Part shown: piece by piece, positions 1-10,375 of the stretch | Layout: the number at the start of each line of letters is the position of its first letter | Position numbering within the stretch: the stretch's first letter is position 1 | DNA from: Naegleria lovaniensis | Lineage: Eukaryota; Heterolobosea; Eutetramitea; Acrasida; Naegleriidae | Length of the DNA: 64,000 nucleotides | NCBI RefSeq assembly: GCF_003324165.1 | Contig: NW_025407871.1 | Span: forward strand, 1-64,000 | Direction: 5' to 3' | The notes under the pieces: model-generated | Told to the model about the DNA's origin: nothing | The model's database searches: none | What the model saw: only the letters and a program-made list of their open reading frames with translations | Made by a program: the position numbers and the translations under genes

Positions 1-600
1 GAGTTACTTGAATTGGGATCTAATCGATTGCGAGAAATCAAACATTTAGAAAATTTCACCACACTAAAAGAATTATGGCTCGGAAAGAACAAAATTACTG
101 AAATTAAATGCTTAGAGACTCTTGTAAATTTGACTCGATTAAGCATTCAGAGTAATAGGATTACAAAAATTCATCGTCTCGATACCCTCTCTCAATTGGT
201 GGAGTTGTATTTGAGTGAAAATGGTATTGAAGTGATTGAAGGACTTGACCATTTAACAAACCTTGTACTATTGGATTTAGCTCACAATTTTATCAAATCT
301 CTTGATCATCTTTCTCATTTGACTGTTTTGGAAGAATTTTGGTGCAATGATAACCAAATACCGAGCTTTAAAGAAGTTGAGAAGCTAGCACCTTTGAAAC
401 AGCTCACCAGCGTTTACTTTAGAAGCAATCCTATTTATGATGATCCTCAATACAAGCGAAAACTCGTACTCATTATGCCTCAACTCACATCCATTGATGG
501 ATTTCCAGTAATTAAAAAGCTCGGATTCAAACAAAAACTCTTCAAGAAACTGAGCATAGCTTCTCAACACCTGTGCGTTGTTATTGTAATTAACAAGTAG
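1..600 (+). CDS. SDS22-like leucine-rich repeat protein, 3' part only
   Basis: The open frame enters from the left edge and ends at TAG 598-600. It holds at least six SDS22-type 22-residue leucine-rich repeats with the L-x-x-L-x-L-x-x-N-x-I pattern, followed by an LRR-cap (NPIYDDPQYKRKLVLIMPQL) very like that of PPP1R7/SDS22. SDS22 binds the catalytic subunit of protein phosphatase 1 and guides its maturation and targeting; that role is inferred from the family. The last 30 or so residues have no family likeness and lie antisense to the coding end of the minus-strand gene at 385-2373, so the true 3' end may be shorter or spliced. Other SDS22-type LRR proteins, such as axonemal LRRC proteins, are an alternative because the N-terminus is outside the window. 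Confidence 0.75.
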   Translation, partial: ELLELGSNRLREIKHLENFTTLKELWLGKNKITEIKCLETLVNLTRLSIQSNRITKIHRLDTLSQLVELYLSENGIEVIEGLDHLTNLVLLDLAHNFIKSLDHLSHLTVLEEFWCNDNQIPSFKEVEKLAPLKQLTSVYFRSNPIYDDPQYKRKLVLIMPQLTSIDGFPVIKKLGFKQKLFKKLSIASQHLCVVIVINK

Positions 601-2373
601 ATTATTGTAGGTAGTAGTAGAATTTTCCATCAACGAATGCATCATTTTCACAAGATTGTAAACCTTTTCGTTGTTTTCTTCGTTTGAAACGAAGTGTTTC
701 CAAAATAGCTTTTGGTACTGTCTCAATTTTTCTTGCATGTTAGATACTGTGTTCAGGATATGTCTTAGTTCAAGAGAATTTTTGCCTTGAGAGGAATCGG
801 CCTCAATTTCTTTGGTTCTCTGATAAACTGCGTATCTCTGGAGGATGTTGGTGTTCTTTTTGGCAGCTTTGGCCAATAGATGAAGAGCAAAACTTGGGGT
901 GTGACCTTCCTCTAATTTGTAAAATATATATAGTGCTGATATTATCAAATTCGAAGTGTCTAATTCCAGTCTCTGGTTCGTTGCTGCCTTAATAAAGTTA
1001 GATATTAGCTCGTTGTCATTTTTCTTCTTAATAGAAAATTTCATGTAGTGAAACAAGGCTCTTGGGTTAACCAGCTCCTTGAGGCTTGAAGATATAGACA
1101 AAGAGTCGTTCTTCAATCCACGAAGACGTCTCTCCACGTATCTACTAATTACTTGAGAATAAATTTCCACAACCGCAAAACCAATGATGAAGAACAAAAT
1201 GAAAGACCCAAATCCAACTCCAAACAATATTCCAAATCCAATATCATCAGAATTGGTTGGATTTGCTTCTAATGAAACGATACTTGATATTGCGACACCA
1301 ATTCTACTGAAAAATACTCCACCAAATACTGAATTCACAATCCTATGATGAAATGGTAGGTCATAAACTAAATACGCAAACAAGATCACAGAGATTATTA
1401 AGTACAGTATTGGTCTTGCTACAAATGCTTGAGGAGGAAGGGCTTGAGAAATGATGAGGTACACTTGATTTAGTGATACCCACGTTGCTATTAAGAAGGG
1501 GTTGTCCATACTCAACCAAGTGTGCTTGTTCACCCAAGTGTCGCTCAGTAAAATAAGCCCCAAAAAAGTGAGCGGAATCTGGATGATCATGAAAACCAAC
1601 GAAATTACTGCAAATGAACCATTTAGTGGGTTCCTGTGCGAAATTGGCAATGGTATCCTAAAGCGCTTAGTTTGTACTTACCAACATGCTACTTCAGGAA
1701 ATCTTCTTAGAGCATACTTGGCAACACCATCCTCGAACAGTCCTTGTGTAGAGTAATCGCATGCCCAAAACGACGTAAGTGAGAAGACGAAAGCCAATCC
1801 AAATACTCCAAACAATATGCATATAGTCCGAACTGTGTTCTTAATTTTTTCTGAATGTTTGCTTCCTCGATGCAGAGCCTTATATGCAAAATATATTGAC
1901 AACATTGAAATAATTTCTAAAACGGCCAGTATGATGGAAATGGCCATAAATAATTGATAAGGATACCAGTTTGCTCCCAACGTTCGGGGAACTGCAATCA
2001 CTTTTGCAGCTAATTTTCCATTCTCACCCCAAGCAAATTCTGAAATATCGAATTAAGCAAAATAAAGAATTCAGCAAAGGCTGCTGGATTTGTTACACAT
2101 ACCTGATTCCCATCCTAGACTTGTTGATTGCCATAGCAGCATGATATTGAAAAGTACTACTAGCAAATTCGGAACCGGTTTTGGTAGCTTTATGGAAACA
2201 AGAAAGAAGAAGGCTACGCTTTCAAACTGGCCTAGCAATGTATTTCCTCCAAGAACCACCGAGCTTGTTTTTGAGTGGTTAGAGCCCTTGGAATGCACGG
2301 ATTCTCCATCGTAGTCTATGACGCTACTATTGTTCGTTGGGTTTTCTCTGAGAGATGATATTCTCTCCATCAT
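385..2373 (-). CDS. TmcB/TmcC-like multi-pass membrane protein
   Basis: Three exons are inferred: 2373-2103, 2039-1682 and 1633-385 (625 residues). Donors are GTATGT and GTAAGT, and the second intron is 48 nt. The N-terminal half has several hydrophobic segments (LLVVLFNIMLLW, AISIILAVLEIISMLSIYFA, ICILFGVFGLAFVFSLTSFW, AVISLVFMIIQIPLTFLGLI and more). The C-terminal part is helical and ends in an LRSYAQFLEEFLFESE segment, the hallmark of the TmcB/TmcC family that is expanded in heteroloboseans and often fused to PAS or guanylate cyclase domains. No catalytic domain is present here. The biochemical role is unknown. The last 216 bases overlap the antisense LRR gene. An alternative acceptor (G at 1658) would give a 24-nt intron in the same frame, which I consider too short. 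Confidence 0.65.
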
Positions 2374-2882
2374 GTGAGTCGTTTTTTTTAAAGTTGTACA
2401 CTTAGTGGCGGTTAACAGCCGTTTTTGTAGGGTAAAAGGCGGGTGGTATCAATGTTCCGAGCTGTGTTCTGCACGATTCGAGTTGTGTGCTGAAGCCATG
2501 CAGAATCCATGCCAAATGGGAGTTGAGTTCACATTGTACATAGAGATGAACAGTTAAATGAAAATATTGAACCTCTCTGACCTATGAAATCTACTTTCCA
2601 TTACTTGGCATTGAAATTGACATCCAAACATCTTCCACTCATTCAATTCCTTCTCAACCTCAAATCGGGGCAGACACGTGGTAACATGGAATAATTTAGG
2701 TTCTAATTAATATTCCTTCCAATTCCATGTCTTTATCTTCGAATTGGAATTTACCAAAAATAAAACACAAGAAAAAAACTCGACACACACGAGACTGCAA
2801 GCTGTTGCTTTTAGATATTTTTTTGACTCTGATTAGCACAAACAAGAAGCCGTCCATCTAAAATTTCAACCAACATTACATC
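2374..2882. other. Intergenic, between two divergent genes
   Basis: About 510 bases separate the starts of the TmcB-like gene and the PB1-UBA gene, so the stretch should hold both promoters. I see AT-rich sequence with short T and A runs and no open frame or repeat I can support. Confidence 0.5.
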
Positions 2883-3944
2883 ATGAGTTCTTCAAACGAT
2901 CAACAACAAGAAAACTTGATCATCAAGTTGTATCTTTCCAAGGATCACATCCGAAGATTCACTGCACTCCCTTCATCAACGTTAGAAGACGTGAAGAGCA
3001 AAGTCGTTGAATTTTACCAAGAGTTGGGACAACAAATCTCCAATGACAAGTTAGATTTACAATATTGTGATAGTGATAATGAATGGGCCATACTCAGAAA
3101 CGAAGATGATTGGTATTGTTGCAAGGCTATTTGTTCTCCGAACATCAAGATTAGACAAGCCAATATGTGGATGAAGGCTATTTACAATTACAAAACACAG
3201 CAACAAGCTTTGGTCCAAAAGTTTAACAAGGAAAAGAAGCAACTTGTTTCTAAAGGACAAGAATTTTGCTCTCAAATCAATCAAGAATTGAAGAAGCTCG
3301 GATCTAACGAAGAAGTTAAGAAGTTTGAAAAGGCAGTTGAAGATTTCTGTACAAGCGTTGTTGATTCAATCACTCCATTGCTTAATAATGCTGCTGAAGC
3401 AACAAGTGATTTATTTGAAAGTGCTTTCAAAGGAAGACAATCAGCAAGTGCTTCGGAATCTTCTTCAACTGAACCATCATCATCGGATGAACTGATCCGA
3501 GTTACTGAACATGAAGAAGAACAAGATCAAGAAGAAGAGAAGGCCTTCGAACAAGCACAGCATGCTATCCAACAACCAATTCAGCAACAACCAGCTCAAA
3601 ACGAAGAAAACATTATTGAACGATCGGGTTTTATTTGGGTAAATCCAACCAACAGCTCGCCAGTTCCAATTGTGCAACCAACAGTTGAAGAAGTGCCACA
3701 ACCTACAGAGGTGCCAGCAGTGCAAGAGCCAATGATCTCTCAACCAGCAGTGCAACAAGAACCAGTTGCTGAAGAATCAGTACCAGTTGTTGCTCAACAA
3801 GAGGAGCAATCTCCTGTTGAGACGCCTTATGCTGAGCAGCTCAAAATGCTTGAAGTCATGGGTTTCACTGATACGACCAAGAACTTACAGTTACTAGACA
3901 AACATAACGGAAATCTTGCCTTGGTTGTTGATGAATTGTTGTAA
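2883..3944 (+). CDS. PB1-LIR-UBA protein, candidate p62/NBR1-type autophagy receptor
   Basis: Single-exon gene of 353 residues. Residues 12-95 look like a PB1 domain, with a basic-cluster lysine in the first strand and an acidic OPCA-like loop (CDSDNEWAILRNEDDW) near 62-77. A helical linker follows (100-165), then a Glu/Gln/Pro-rich disordered region. Residues 250-253 read FIWV, matching the Atg8-interacting LIR core W/F/Y-x-x-L/I/V. A UBA domain closes the protein (about 316-353, with MGF near 326 and a helical LLDKHNGNLALVVDELL end). The PB1 then LIR then UBA order is that of p62/SQSTM1 and NBR1, which gather ubiquitinated cargo for autophagy. No ZZ finger and no NBR1 FW domain are visible. 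Function is inferred from this architecture. Confidence 0.7.
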   Translation: MSSSNDQQQENLIIKLYLSKDHIRRFTALPSSTLEDVKSKVVEFYQELGQQISNDKLDLQYCDSDNEWAILRNEDDWYCCKAICSPNIKIRQANMWMKAIYNYKTQQQALVQKFNKEKKQLVSKGQEFCSQINQELKKLGSNEEVKKFEKAVEDFCTSVVDSITPLLNNAAEATSDLFESAFKGRQSASASESSSTEPSSSDELIRVTEHEEEQDQEEEKAFEQAQHAIQQPIQQQPAQNEENIIERSGFIWVNPTNSSPVPIVQPTVEEVPQPTEVPAVQEPMISQPAVQQEPVAEESVPVVAQQEEQSPVETPYAEQLKMLEVMGFTDTTKNLQLLDKHNGNLALVVDELL

Positions 3945-3972
3945 GATAGACATTTGTGAATAAATATTGAGT

Positions 3973-6900
3973 TTAATCAAGATCGAAGACGCTTTGTAAA
4001 TGCAGCTTAGAAAAGAAAGAAAGCAAACGTTTTTTGAGTTGTTCTGTAGCAGCTGAGCTCTTACCAGTATTTTCCTGTATCAATTTATGGAGAATTGAAT
4101 CACGAATGAGCTTTTCTTCATCCACGATATTCTTTGCATTTACCATTGCCAATAATTGATAAGAAACGTAAAAGGCAGCTGTATAAATGTTGAGCAAAAT
4201 GTTAAACTGAGTTTCATCATCTATTCCACCCTCTCTTTCTCTCCACATGCAGTAAATATCACACGCAATTCTAAGCCTCTCTAAAAGCTTTTCTTGATTT
4301 TCTCTAATAATGTTGGTGTCAGATGGAATACCGTTGTATACAGATATCATTAATTCTACAGCACCTTGGAATGATTCTTTTGTCCAGTTGTTGTTCGAAG
4401 TTTCTAGAGTAAAATCTGTGGCAAGTTTCTCTTGATAGAACACTAACTTGAGAAAATAGGATGGATCTTGAGCACTGCTTGTATCATTAGACGCCAAAGA
4501 AGCGAGCTTTAAAAGTGATAATCTATTTCTCATGGTAATTAAAGAATCACGCTTTAAAATGTTTTTGGAGGGCTCATCTGTAAGCTCAGTCAGTGATTGT
4601 TGAACGCTATCCAATTTACTCAATTGAATACTATGAAGCCATCTCAAGTTAGCATCAGATTCAACTACTGCTCCAACCTGTTGTGGGTATTTGATACTCC
4701 ATTGATATCCAAGTAATTCATGATATCGTTTAGACTCTTTCAAGTAAGAAAATAGATATGATGCAAAGTCATTAAACCTTCTAATATAAATAGAGTATTG
4801 AGCAATTCTTTCAGACTCTAGTGGGTGTCTCTCTTCTGTAAGTTGAATTAAATGTTTGAAATCCTTGTACTTTTCAGCTAAGGTCAAGGCAAAGCTTTTA
4901 GGAGAAACGTCACCAATGTCATTCTTGTTTTTAAAGGTGGAAATAATTGCATCTCTCTTTTGTTCAAATTGAAGGCTGTGGAACCTGCTATTATCTTGTT
5001 GCTTTAAATCTCTCAAAATAGAAAATAAAAAGTCAGCAATTTCAAACATTTGGTTCAGGATATGTGCAGAATTTTGATATTCTTCATTCAGAGCGTTTGC
5101 TGACTTTTTAAATTGCTCATAAAAAAGATTAACGATTAGATCAGATTTTTCTGAGGTCCATGTACTCGATATGTCTCCTAGTCCAAGAGTAGTATGTGCC
5201 ATTTCTCGGAAGCTACATATACCATCAATAAAACATTGATACACTCTATTCACGAGTGTCACACTGCTGCTTTTCTTTGCAGCAGTTTGTATCGCGTCAA
5301 TGAATTCATGTACCTTAGACACCTCAATGTAAAAATTCTCAACATTTGAGTGTAATTTGCGTTGTTTACAAAGATTCATTGCTGCAATCAGTATATCAAA
5401 ATCTTTCTTTTGATAACCTCCCAGTTCATTTTGAAGTTCTCTCAGCTTCATACAAACAAAGATTTTCTCTCCATATTCGAATACTTGCAGTAACTGTTGT
5501 CTTGATAATGCTTGGAAAATGTTGCAGTCTTGTAAATAAATGATAAATTGAGTATAATCTTCCAGTTTTTTCTGCAAAGTTTTTGAAATAAGAATAGACA
5601 GCTTTTCTGAAAAAACAGAATGATCAATACTGTCAATAGGTATAACTAAGCTTCCTGATAGAGGTATACTGTCTACCAAAAGCTCACAAGCTTTGACTAC
5701 AGCGGATCTAATACTAGCATTTGATTCTATTTGAGTATTTCTCTTTCTAAATAATCCCAAAACAACATTTGCGAAACTAATTTCAGGGTCATATTGAGTA
5801 TTATCCAAATCTTGGTCATAGAGTTGTGAATCGTTTGTCTTTTTGTCAGATTCTGAGTCGCTCATTGGAGAAATTTGCACTAGTGTCAAATCACCATTTC
5901 TACTAATAATACATATGTCAGCAATGCTTATGGATCCTGCACACAAGATTTCTGGTGCCTCAATTTGTTGAATCATTCTGTTTCTCTCAAAAACCGACAA
6001 GGTTTCAAGAATTGAAACAAATAATTTTTCTTTTTCAAAAACCATCTGGCTATTGTTATAAATATACTCGTTATTTTCATTGTAGTCAACAGAGAGTAGA
6101 GTTACAGGAGACTCGACAATAAACTTGTCCATAAATCTATCGTGAATTTGAAGAGGCCATACCAGATAGTTCACAAGAGGAACATGGTTAGAGTCAAAAA
6201 CTTCTGGTGTACACCAAGACAACAGAAATATTTTTCCTTGAGGTTCGTCATAGGCAATGTTAATGAGCCTTAATGAATACTTTTTCATAAAGTTAAGCTT
6301 TTTTAGCTCGGCAAGAATCTCACGTCTCCAACAAAGCTAACAAATGATGTTATCAATTACTCAAAATGTTTTCATGTTAAGCTTACCTCTTTTCCTTGCT
6401 CTGTGTATTTGGAGAGACTGTTTTCAGTTAAAATGAAGAAATAATCGTCCGAGGATCTAATGGAAATAACGGCTTCTGGTTCACTATAAGTACTAGTAGT
6501 TTTGTTCCATGACGTAAGCCAACTAAAAAGGCCTTCCGAAGTGTTAGTTGATGCGTTTTGAGACCCATAGGCTTTTTGTTGAGTTGTAACATCAATCTCT
6601 CCGTTTGGTAAGCAATGAATCTCGAAGAAATATCCAGTTTTTGTTCCTAAATATAAGTGATTGTCCTTCAATTGATTTGGAGCAATGCAAGTCAAGCAAA
6701 GGGAATCATAACAAAAGTTTAGCTTTCTCAACAGATTTCCAACTTCGAACTTAAACTGAGATTCTTCATCTTCTAAGCTAATGTCATACCAGTATTTGTA
6801 TTTGCCTTCGGGTGTGCAAAAAAATAGAGAGAAATTTGTTGATTCCGATTGTGATGATGGAATCATCAGCGATATAAAACAATTTCCAGGCACAGTCTCT

Positions 6901-7196
6901 GACATTGGTACATTCTCCAAACAAAGAGCGAGCCTAGAATTGGCCAACCCTTTTTTGATATCCCAAACAAATAATTTATCATTGTCCAAAACCCAAGCTA
7001 TCCCATGTTGAATTCCGGCCTTTGAAAATTTCTTCACGTTTGCAGGCAATCCGAATTTTCTTGATTTTACCTCGTACAAAATACTTGAATCGTCTTCAAC
7101 CATAGATGAATCATTGAATTTGGTCTTCTTTGTGCTGTTAAACATGCCTCCTTCATCTTCGGAAGGTGGAGTGTGATTGCCAAGCAGTCGTTTCAT
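3973..7196 (-). CDS. NUP133: Nucleoporin Nup133
   Basis: Two exons, 7196-6387 and 6336-3973, joined across a GTAAGC...TTAG intron of 50 nt, give 1057 residues. The N-terminal 400 or so residues match the Nup133 beta-propeller (blade-like WVLDNDKLFVWD, SLSKYTEQGKE). The rest is alpha-helical and includes the most conserved Nup133 stretch, SLAEKYKDFKHLIQL followed by RFNDFASYLFSYLKESKRY and LRWLHSIQL, then LLKLASLAS. Nup133 is the stem-tip member of the Y complex (Nup107-160) of the nuclear pore scaffold. The first ATG is at 7196; the frame is open slightly further but only with TTG. It is divergent from the LYR gene starting 91 bases away. Confidence 0.92.
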
Positions 7197-7287
7197 TTTT
7201 TCATTCAAAAAATTATTTATTGCTATTCAACAAGAATTCATACTAAAAACACGTGTGCATGTTTATCATCATTTACCCTGTATTCTC

Positions 7288-7767
7288 ATGCACCAAAGAC
7301 TAACCAAAGGAGATGTTTTAAGCCTGTACCGAAGGATGCTCAAGCAATCCTTGCTGATACCCACTGCTCAAAAGAGAGAAAATTTGATACAAGAAATTCG
7401 TTCTAATTTTCGGAAGTATAAACCTGTTACGAATGATGAGATGATAGAAGAGTTATGGAAGAAGGCTCTAGATAAATACGGATATATTTGTATGATCACT
7501 CCAAAGAGAGTGCATACGGAATCACAACATATTTCTGCAAAAACACAATTCGTTAAAGTAGACGGCGAATGGAAAGATGTAAACCAACTCGCATCCGATG
7601 ACATTCAAAAACAAGACAAAGCAGCACATAGTAATTGGGGAAGAGGAAATTTAGATCCTGACCAAGTGAAACGACATGAGTACTTGGTGAGAAGACAAAA
7701 CTTTATGGAGGGACCACTAAAAGGCTATCGACCCGTTTACGAAAGAAACTGGCTTGGTGATGATTAA
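7288..7767 (+). CDS. LYR-motif (Complex1_LYR-like) protein
   Basis: From ATG 7288 the frame gives 159 residues. The N-terminus carries a clear LYR tripeptide (LSLYRRML), followed by a basic helix and RSNFRKYKPVT, which is the layout of mitochondrial LYR proteins. These act as assembly factors or accessory subunits for respiratory complexes and bind the acyl carrier protein. The C-terminal half (NWGRGNLDPDQVKRHEYLVRRQ and beyond) matches nothing I recognise. I cannot tell whether it is a complex I subunit or an assembly factor. Earlier in-frame ATGs exist (7177) but overlap the Nup133 start on the other strand. Confidence 0.55.
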   Translation: MHQRLTKGDVLSLYRRMLKQSLLIPTAQKRENLIQEIRSNFRKYKPVTNDEMIEELWKKALDKYGYICMITPKRVHTESQHISAKTQFVKVDGEWKDVNQLASDDIQKQDKAAHSNWGRGNLDPDQVKRHEYLVRRQNFMEGPLKGYRPVYERNWLGDD

Positions 7768-7916
7768 AATATTCACGAAACAAGGGTATCCGTCTTCCAA
7801 AGTGTTCACCAAGTCATGAAAACCAATAGGACTATGAAGGTTAAATGAATGTCCGAAATAATAATAATTTGAAAATCTTCAAAATTGGCTCTCAAAAGAC
7901 AACAAGACAAATAAAA

Positions 7917-8410
7917 ATGCAAAATCAACGAGAGCGCTTTCATCTAAACCTTGATCCTGCAGAGATTGATGCAATGAGTCCAGAGGAATTGAAACAGAAA
8001 GTTCCTAATCAAGCAGATGAAGCTCTCAAGCTCAGACTCAAGAAGTACGGAATGAAACAATGTAAAGTGGAGTCCAAGAATTTTGCTGATTGCTCCAAAG
8101 ACAAATTATTGTCTATTGCAGTGAAGTGTAAAGATGAGCTGCAAGCACTTACAGATTGTATTACCATTTAGTATGTTTTATTTGGAAATTAATACGGAGT
8201 GAATGACGAGTTGCTTACCAAACATTTGATGTTACTTCATCATCGGAAAATACAAAATTTAGTTTAAATGAAGACAACATGAACAAGATGAGGAGAGCGT
8301 ATTTGAAAGGAGAGCTAGTTAAAAAGCATAACATAACGGACCTACGGGGTGAACTGAATCGAAGGTTAGAGGAAAGAACAAAGTCAACATCAACACAGGA
8401 AAATGTTTAA
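7917..8410 (+). CDS. CMC1-like twin CX9C mitochondrial protein
   Basis: Two exons, 7917-8170 and 8263-8410, with a GTATGT...TTTAG intron of 92 nt, give 133 residues. Read without splicing, the protein would stop within the intron straight after the second CX9C. Exon 1 has the two CX9C motifs (CKVESKNFADC and CKDELQALTDC). Exon 2 continues as YLNEDNMNKMRRAYLKGEL, aligning with the Y-N-D...M-E-Y-L-K-E stretch that follows the second motif in human CMC1. CMC1 is an intermembrane-space protein, oxidised by the Mia40 relay, that stabilises early COX1 assembly intermediates. An upstream in-frame start adds 24 residues; the ATG at 7917 is preferred because it begins the family-like part. Confidence 0.8.
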
Positions 8411-8560
8411 ATATTATGCTCTTCCACGTGAACGAGTATCAATTAGGATTTGTTGAACTTCTTTACGGATGAAAACACTAGTAGTACTACAAGTGATAAA
8501 AGTAAAATAATTAATTACCTTTTCGTTGGTTTCAAATACTTATTGTTGATCAATCATTTG

Positions 8561-9796
8561 ATGAGGACGCAAATTCTTGAGCGTGTGAAATCGCAAACAA
8601 AAATGAAGAAATTGATTCATTGCGAAACAAAGAGTATTGCCGATAAGAGACGAGCGCTGATGGTGCTCGCAAAACATCCATTACCTCATACCACCATTAA
8701 CATCTTATTGGCAAAGAACAACGTCGTAATGGGAAGAGTTCACAATAATGAAAATAATATTCGGACATTCCGAGCAAACTCGACAAATTTTCTGCTCACC
8801 ACATCATTGGCCAATCCAAAGCCAAACCAAAATTCCACTCACCCATTTGCAAATTCACTCCCAAAACTATATTATTTGTTTCTTATCGGGGGAGGAATTG
8901 TACTAGTTGCCAATTTTATTGGAATAATTTATTACAAGAAACAATTTAATGAATTGATGAAACAAAATTTTCTAATTTCAAATGATGAAGAGCATCAATC
9001 ATCTCAAACATTGGACAGTACACAAATTCAAAAACTTAAAGAATTAATTACAAGTGTTCGCTCTTTAATTAGAGTGGGCTATTATCCAAAAGAGTTTTAT
9101 GAAACCAAAATTTTACATGATATTCAGTCTTTGAAGGGAAAACAATTGACAGACGATCCACATGACCAAGAAACACTACAACAAATGATAGAAATGTTTT
9201 TAGTAGATTTGAAAAAGTGCTCTTCGCAACCACTTCGATCCCAACTTGCACAATCGGCTCCTCATGATGATGAATTGACACAATGGTTAGAAAAACCAAA
9301 AGAAACAAGCGCTGGAGACAAAACTTCTCTCAAGGATTTATATACATCAAAAGTCATGTCTTTCCCTACATTATATAAGGTTTTTTGTTTTACAACTATT
9401 GGATCCTTGGCCTTTGCGAGACTTAATAGAATTCCTGCAATCAGCCAAAAAAGCAGAATGGCAATAACATCCATTGTTATCATGTACAGCGCATGGGCTG
9501 GGCTTTTCAGACATTATTCCATCACCAAACTTTCAAACATGTTCACTTCATGGTTTGAAACAAGTAATTCTGAAGGTCAACCAACAATCAGATTACCCAT
9601 TGTTCATTTAATATTCCAACAATACTTGAATGTTTTTGCCTTCATTATTTGGCTCTCCATGTACAGATTAGTTCGATATGTCGTGTTGCCAGAAGTGTTA
9701 TTTGCGTTTGATCGAGAAATCATTCAATTGCTTGAGGATCAGTCTCTTAAGGAGTCTAAGAATTCGGAAAAACCTCAACACAGCAAAGAAGATTAA
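8561..9796 (+). CDS. Unknown multi-pass membrane protein
   Basis: From the first ATG the frame gives 411 residues; it is open further upstream but without an ATG. The N-terminal 100 residues are basic and lack acidic clusters, a composition compatible with mitochondrial targeting. Hydrophobic segments occur near 103-125 (LYYLFLIGGGIVLVANFIGI) and three more in the C-terminal 150 residues (VFCFTTIGSLAFA, AITSIVIMYSAWAGL, LNVFAFIIWLSMY), the last followed by a charged tail. I do not recognise the family. The TAA stop overlaps the stop of the minus-strand gene 9793-10243 inside the palindrome GATTAATC. The last 115 bases recur at 12614-12728 because of the contig overlap described separately. 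Confidence 0.6.
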   Translation: MRTQILERVKSQTKMKKLIHCETKSIADKRRALMVLAKHPLPHTTINILLAKNNVVMGRVHNNENNIRTFRANSTNFLLTTSLANPKPNQNSTHPFANSLPKLYYLFLIGGGIVLVANFIGIIYYKKQFNELMKQNFLISNDEEHQSSQTLDSTQIQKLKELITSVRSLIRVGYYPKEFYETKILHDIQSLKGKQLTDDPHDQETLQQMIEMFLVDLKKCSSQPLRSQLAQSAPHDDELTQWLEKPKETSAGDKTSLKDLYTSKVMSFPTLYKVFCFTTIGSLAFARLNRIPAISQKSRMAITSIVIMYSAWAGLFRHYSITKLSNMFTSWFETSNSEGQPTIRLPIVHLIFQQYLNVFAFIIWLSMYRLVRYVVLPEVLFAFDREIIQLLEDQSLKESKNSEKPQHSKED

Positions 9797-10243
9797 TCTT
9801 CCTTCAATTTGTATGGGTTTAGCGGCTTTGCATATTTGGGCATGAACACAAACATCTTGATATAGATTGGAATAAAACAAACGACTCCAATAATGGCAAT
9901 TGTAACGAAAGCATATCTGGCAAAATAATAGCTATCCACTTTTTGCTGAGCTGAAGCGAGCAAAACGTTGGTTGCGGTGGAATTGTCTAATGGAATCTTC
10001 GGAGACAGCAAAAAGAAGAGGAAAATAAATATCGGAATGAACAAGGCAAGAAAAATGACAGCACTTTGAAGTTTTAGCTCCACGTAAATTGAAAATTGCA
10101 GCATTTGGAACCTACGTTTTTGACTTCTTTTTCTTAACCACACAACAGCAACAACACAAAGAAAAACCACAAATCAACGAAATAATAAATACAACAACTC
10201 CATATCCAATCCCGAGCCCAGGTACAATCGCGGAAGCAACCAT
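9793..10243 (-). CDS. Small three-segment membrane protein, copy A
   Basis: Two exons, 10243-10116 and 10063-9793, with a 52-nt intron (GTAGGT...CAAAG), give 132 residues. Exon 1 encodes a hydrophobic helix followed by five consecutive cysteines and a lysine run (SLCCCCCVVKKKKSKT), a likely S-acylation site at a membrane boundary. Exon 2 has two more hydrophobic helices (AVIFLALFIPIFIFLFFLL, FVTIAIIGVVCFIPIYI) and a short charged tail. Family not recognised. It ends tail to tail with the preceding plus-strand gene, the two stop codons sharing bases. An identical copy lies at 12725-13175. Confidence 0.6.
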
Positions 10244-10375
10244 GTCTGTACAATAATATTGAGGGCTGGTTGTATGTCAAAGACAATTTTTTTTAAAGGG
10301 TGAGTGTTGTATACGAAAGGCGCGAATATGCTGTTTGACGTAATTGTGTGCATTTACTATACAATGGATCCTATC

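Noticed and set aside
1658-1681. A 24-nt intron in the TmcB-like gene
   Set aside because: The acceptor at 1634 gives a 48-nt intron in the same frame, matching other introns here; 24 nt is implausibly short.
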